Source: an uncultured Clostridium sp.
GTDB lineage: Bacteria; Bacillota; Clostridia; TANB77; CAG-508
Reading direction: 5' to 3'
Length of the DNA stretch: 14,587 nt
NCBI GenBank assembly: GCA_900552655.1
Contig: USAE01000041.1
Coordinates: 1 to 14,587 of the forward strand
The notes beneath the pieces are model-generated. The model saw only the letters and a list, made by a program, of their open reading frames with translations. It made no database searches and was not told the DNA's origin. The first letter of the stretch is position 1. The number at the start of each line of letters is the position of its first letter. The position numbers and the translations under genes are program-made. This document shows, piece after piece, positions 13,581 to 14,587 of this stretch.

Positions 13581-13609
13581 ATTATATAACATATATTCCC
13601 AAAAATCAA
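13581..13609 (-). promoter_or_regulatory. Sigma-A-type promoter of the rimP-nusA-infB operon
   Basis: TTGATT (13604-13609), a 17-bp spacer, then a perfect TATAAT (13581-13586). The predicted start near 13574 gives a leader of ~70 nt containing the hairpin. Confidence 0.83.
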
Positions 13610-13635
13610 GGTTTAAGCGATATTTTATTAAAACC
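13601..13635 (-). terminator. Possible weak terminator after the addA fragment
   Basis: On the minus strand, GGTTTTAA and TTAAACC (between 13610 and 13635) can form a short imperfect stem, followed by TTGATTTTT. It overlaps the -35 of the rimP promoter. The stem is short and AT-rich, so the call is tentative. Confidence 0.35.
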
Positions 13636-13652
13636 TTTTTCGTCATTTTCTG

Positions 13653-14339
13653 CTAAATTTTAATTTCTTTATTAAGCCAAGTTGAATATATATATACTCT
13701 ATCCACTTTTCTTTTTAATGCTTCTTCCAATGCTTTTTTGTAAATTGATAATTGAACATTGTATTTTTCTTTTAAGCTTTCTTCATTGTTATTTTCTACA
13801 TAGTCTGTTTTATAGTCAACTAAAACTAGCTCATCGTTATTTGTTATATAATATAAGTCTATAATTCCTTGAACTAAAACTTCGTCTTCTGCACTATTTT
13901 TGTATATCTCTTTAGCTTTTAAATTAAGATAAAAGGCTTTTTCTTGTTCTACAGTTTTTGCATCTTGCATCTCTTTCCAAATGTTAGATTCTAAAAACGC
14001 TAGTATTTTGTTATAATTTACACTTTCAGCTTCTTTAGGCAAAATTATTTCTTTTTCTACTAAACTATTTACCAATTTCTTTAATTTGTTTAAATTATAT
14101 TTTTCTTTGCTATTTAATTTCTGTAAGCATAAATGCATTATAGTACCTTTTTCTGCAGGTGTTAAATTTGTTTTTTCTACTAAAAAGTTTGGTTTTTTTA
14201 GTATTGCTTCTACTTTGTTTTCTTCATCATTTTTTGATAACTCTTTAATTTTAGAAACAGAAATTTCGCTTGGTATTTCTGTAGATTCTTTATACTTATA
14301 TTCCCATTCTAATATAGTTTTTATTTTTTCAGTTATCAT
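13653..14339 (-). pseudogene. addA: C-terminal nuclease part of ATP-dependent helicase/nuclease AddA, 5' end lost at 14340
   Basis: AddA, with AddB, is the RecBCD-like double-strand-break resection enzyme of Firmicutes and is about 1200 residues. Only ~228 C-terminal residues are here. They include the linker typical of AddA (LEWEYKYKESTEIPSEISVSKIKEL), TPAEKGTIMHLCLQKL, and the RecB-type PDDEXK nuclease signature: GIIDLYY, then LVLVDYKTD (catalytic Asp and Lys), and QLSIYKKALEEA (the QxxxY-type motif). The helicase motifs are absent. The apparent ATG at 14337-14339 is incidental, without a ribosome binding site. Beyond it the same strand stops encoding AddA, and the opposite strand encodes MurJ. 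This is either a truly broken gene or a gene cut by a chimeric join. The stop is TAG at 13653. Confidence 0.85.
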
Positions 14340-14340
14340 T

Positions 14341-14587
14341 TCAATAGGAATGATAATTTTTTCAGACGAGATAATAAAAATTATTGTAAGCGGATTTTCT
14401 TTGGAAACAAAAGAAATTGCTTCAGGGCTTTTAAAAATAATGTCATCATATTTTATTTTTATAAGTCTTTCTGGAATGATAGGAGCAATTCTTAATAATT
14501 TTAAATGTTTTGCTGTTCCTGCTTCAACATCAATATTTTTTAACCTAGCAATTCTTGTAGGAGCAATATTTTTTGGAAAAACTTATG
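14341..14587 (+). pseudogene. murJ: Internal fragment of lipid II flippase MurJ (MviN family), 5' end missing, runs off window
   Basis: The plus-strand frame beginning at 14341 is open to the window end (~82 codons). It reads IGMIIFSDEIIKIIVSGFS, ETKEIASGLLKIMSSYFIF, ISLSGMIGAILNNFKCFAVP and NLAILVGAIFFGKTY. This matches the N-terminal half of MurJ: a transmembrane helix, the conserved PGF/SGF loop, then SL-GAILN---F--PA and another membrane helix. About the first 80-100 residues expected for MurJ are absent. In their place, upstream and on the opposite strand, is AddA. The exact left edge is uncertain, because the frame stays open for a few more codons (FSVIIS) that could still be MurJ. It was not in any listed long frame because it lacks a start and stop here. 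Confidence 0.8.

Noticed and set aside
1..14587. CRISPR array, insertion sequence, tRNA or rRNA gene
   Set aside because: I found no regularly spaced repeats, transposase-like frames, cloverleaf sequences or rRNA segments in the window.

Overview
The window is AT-rich DNA with short intergenic gaps, AGGAGG-type ribosome binding sites, TTG/GTG starts, a tyrosine T-box leader and the conserved rimP-nusA-ylxR-ylxQ-infB-rbfA-nrnA-truB gene order. Together these point to a low-GC Firmicute, most likely an uncultured member of the Clostridia. That placement is inference from gene families and signals, not from a marker search. Both window ends cut through genes.

Left part (1-4730): the 3' end of an unrecognised plus-strand gene converges on tyrS (minus) at a shared hairpin terminator. 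tyrS has its own sigma-A-type promoter and a T-box leader with a Tyr specifier. Next on the minus strand are a small helical protein, a P-loop kinase-like protein with a strong promoter, and a 73-residue basic protein. A divergent promoter pair then leads to a plus-strand TIGR01212-family radical SAM gene whose mRNA looks almost leaderless.

Middle and right part (4727-13609): a long minus-strand run reads, in transcription order, rimP, nusA, ylxR, ylxQ (L7Ae-like), infB, rbfA, nrnA, [terminator and repeat region], truB, birA, and an Fe/Mn-type superoxide dismutase. Most of these genes act in ribosome maturation, transcription-translation coupling, tRNA modification and RNA turnover. A good promoter and a perfect 14-bp leader hairpin precede rimP. 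An intrinsic-terminator-like hairpin sits before truB, so the last three genes may be expressed by readthrough.

Right end (13653-14587): the C-terminal nuclease part of AddA (minus) lies directly against an internal piece of MurJ (plus). Both have lost their 5' portions at the same point, which is either a rearrangement breakpoint or an assembly/amplification chimera.

Most of the window is ordinary housekeeping DNA, and I see no new defence or mobile system. The points most worth checking are the tyrS reading frame that runs without a stop through its own terminator, the addA/murJ junction, the rimP leader hairpin, the Asn/Arg/aromatic low-complexity linker in IF2, and the terminator and repeat structures before truB.
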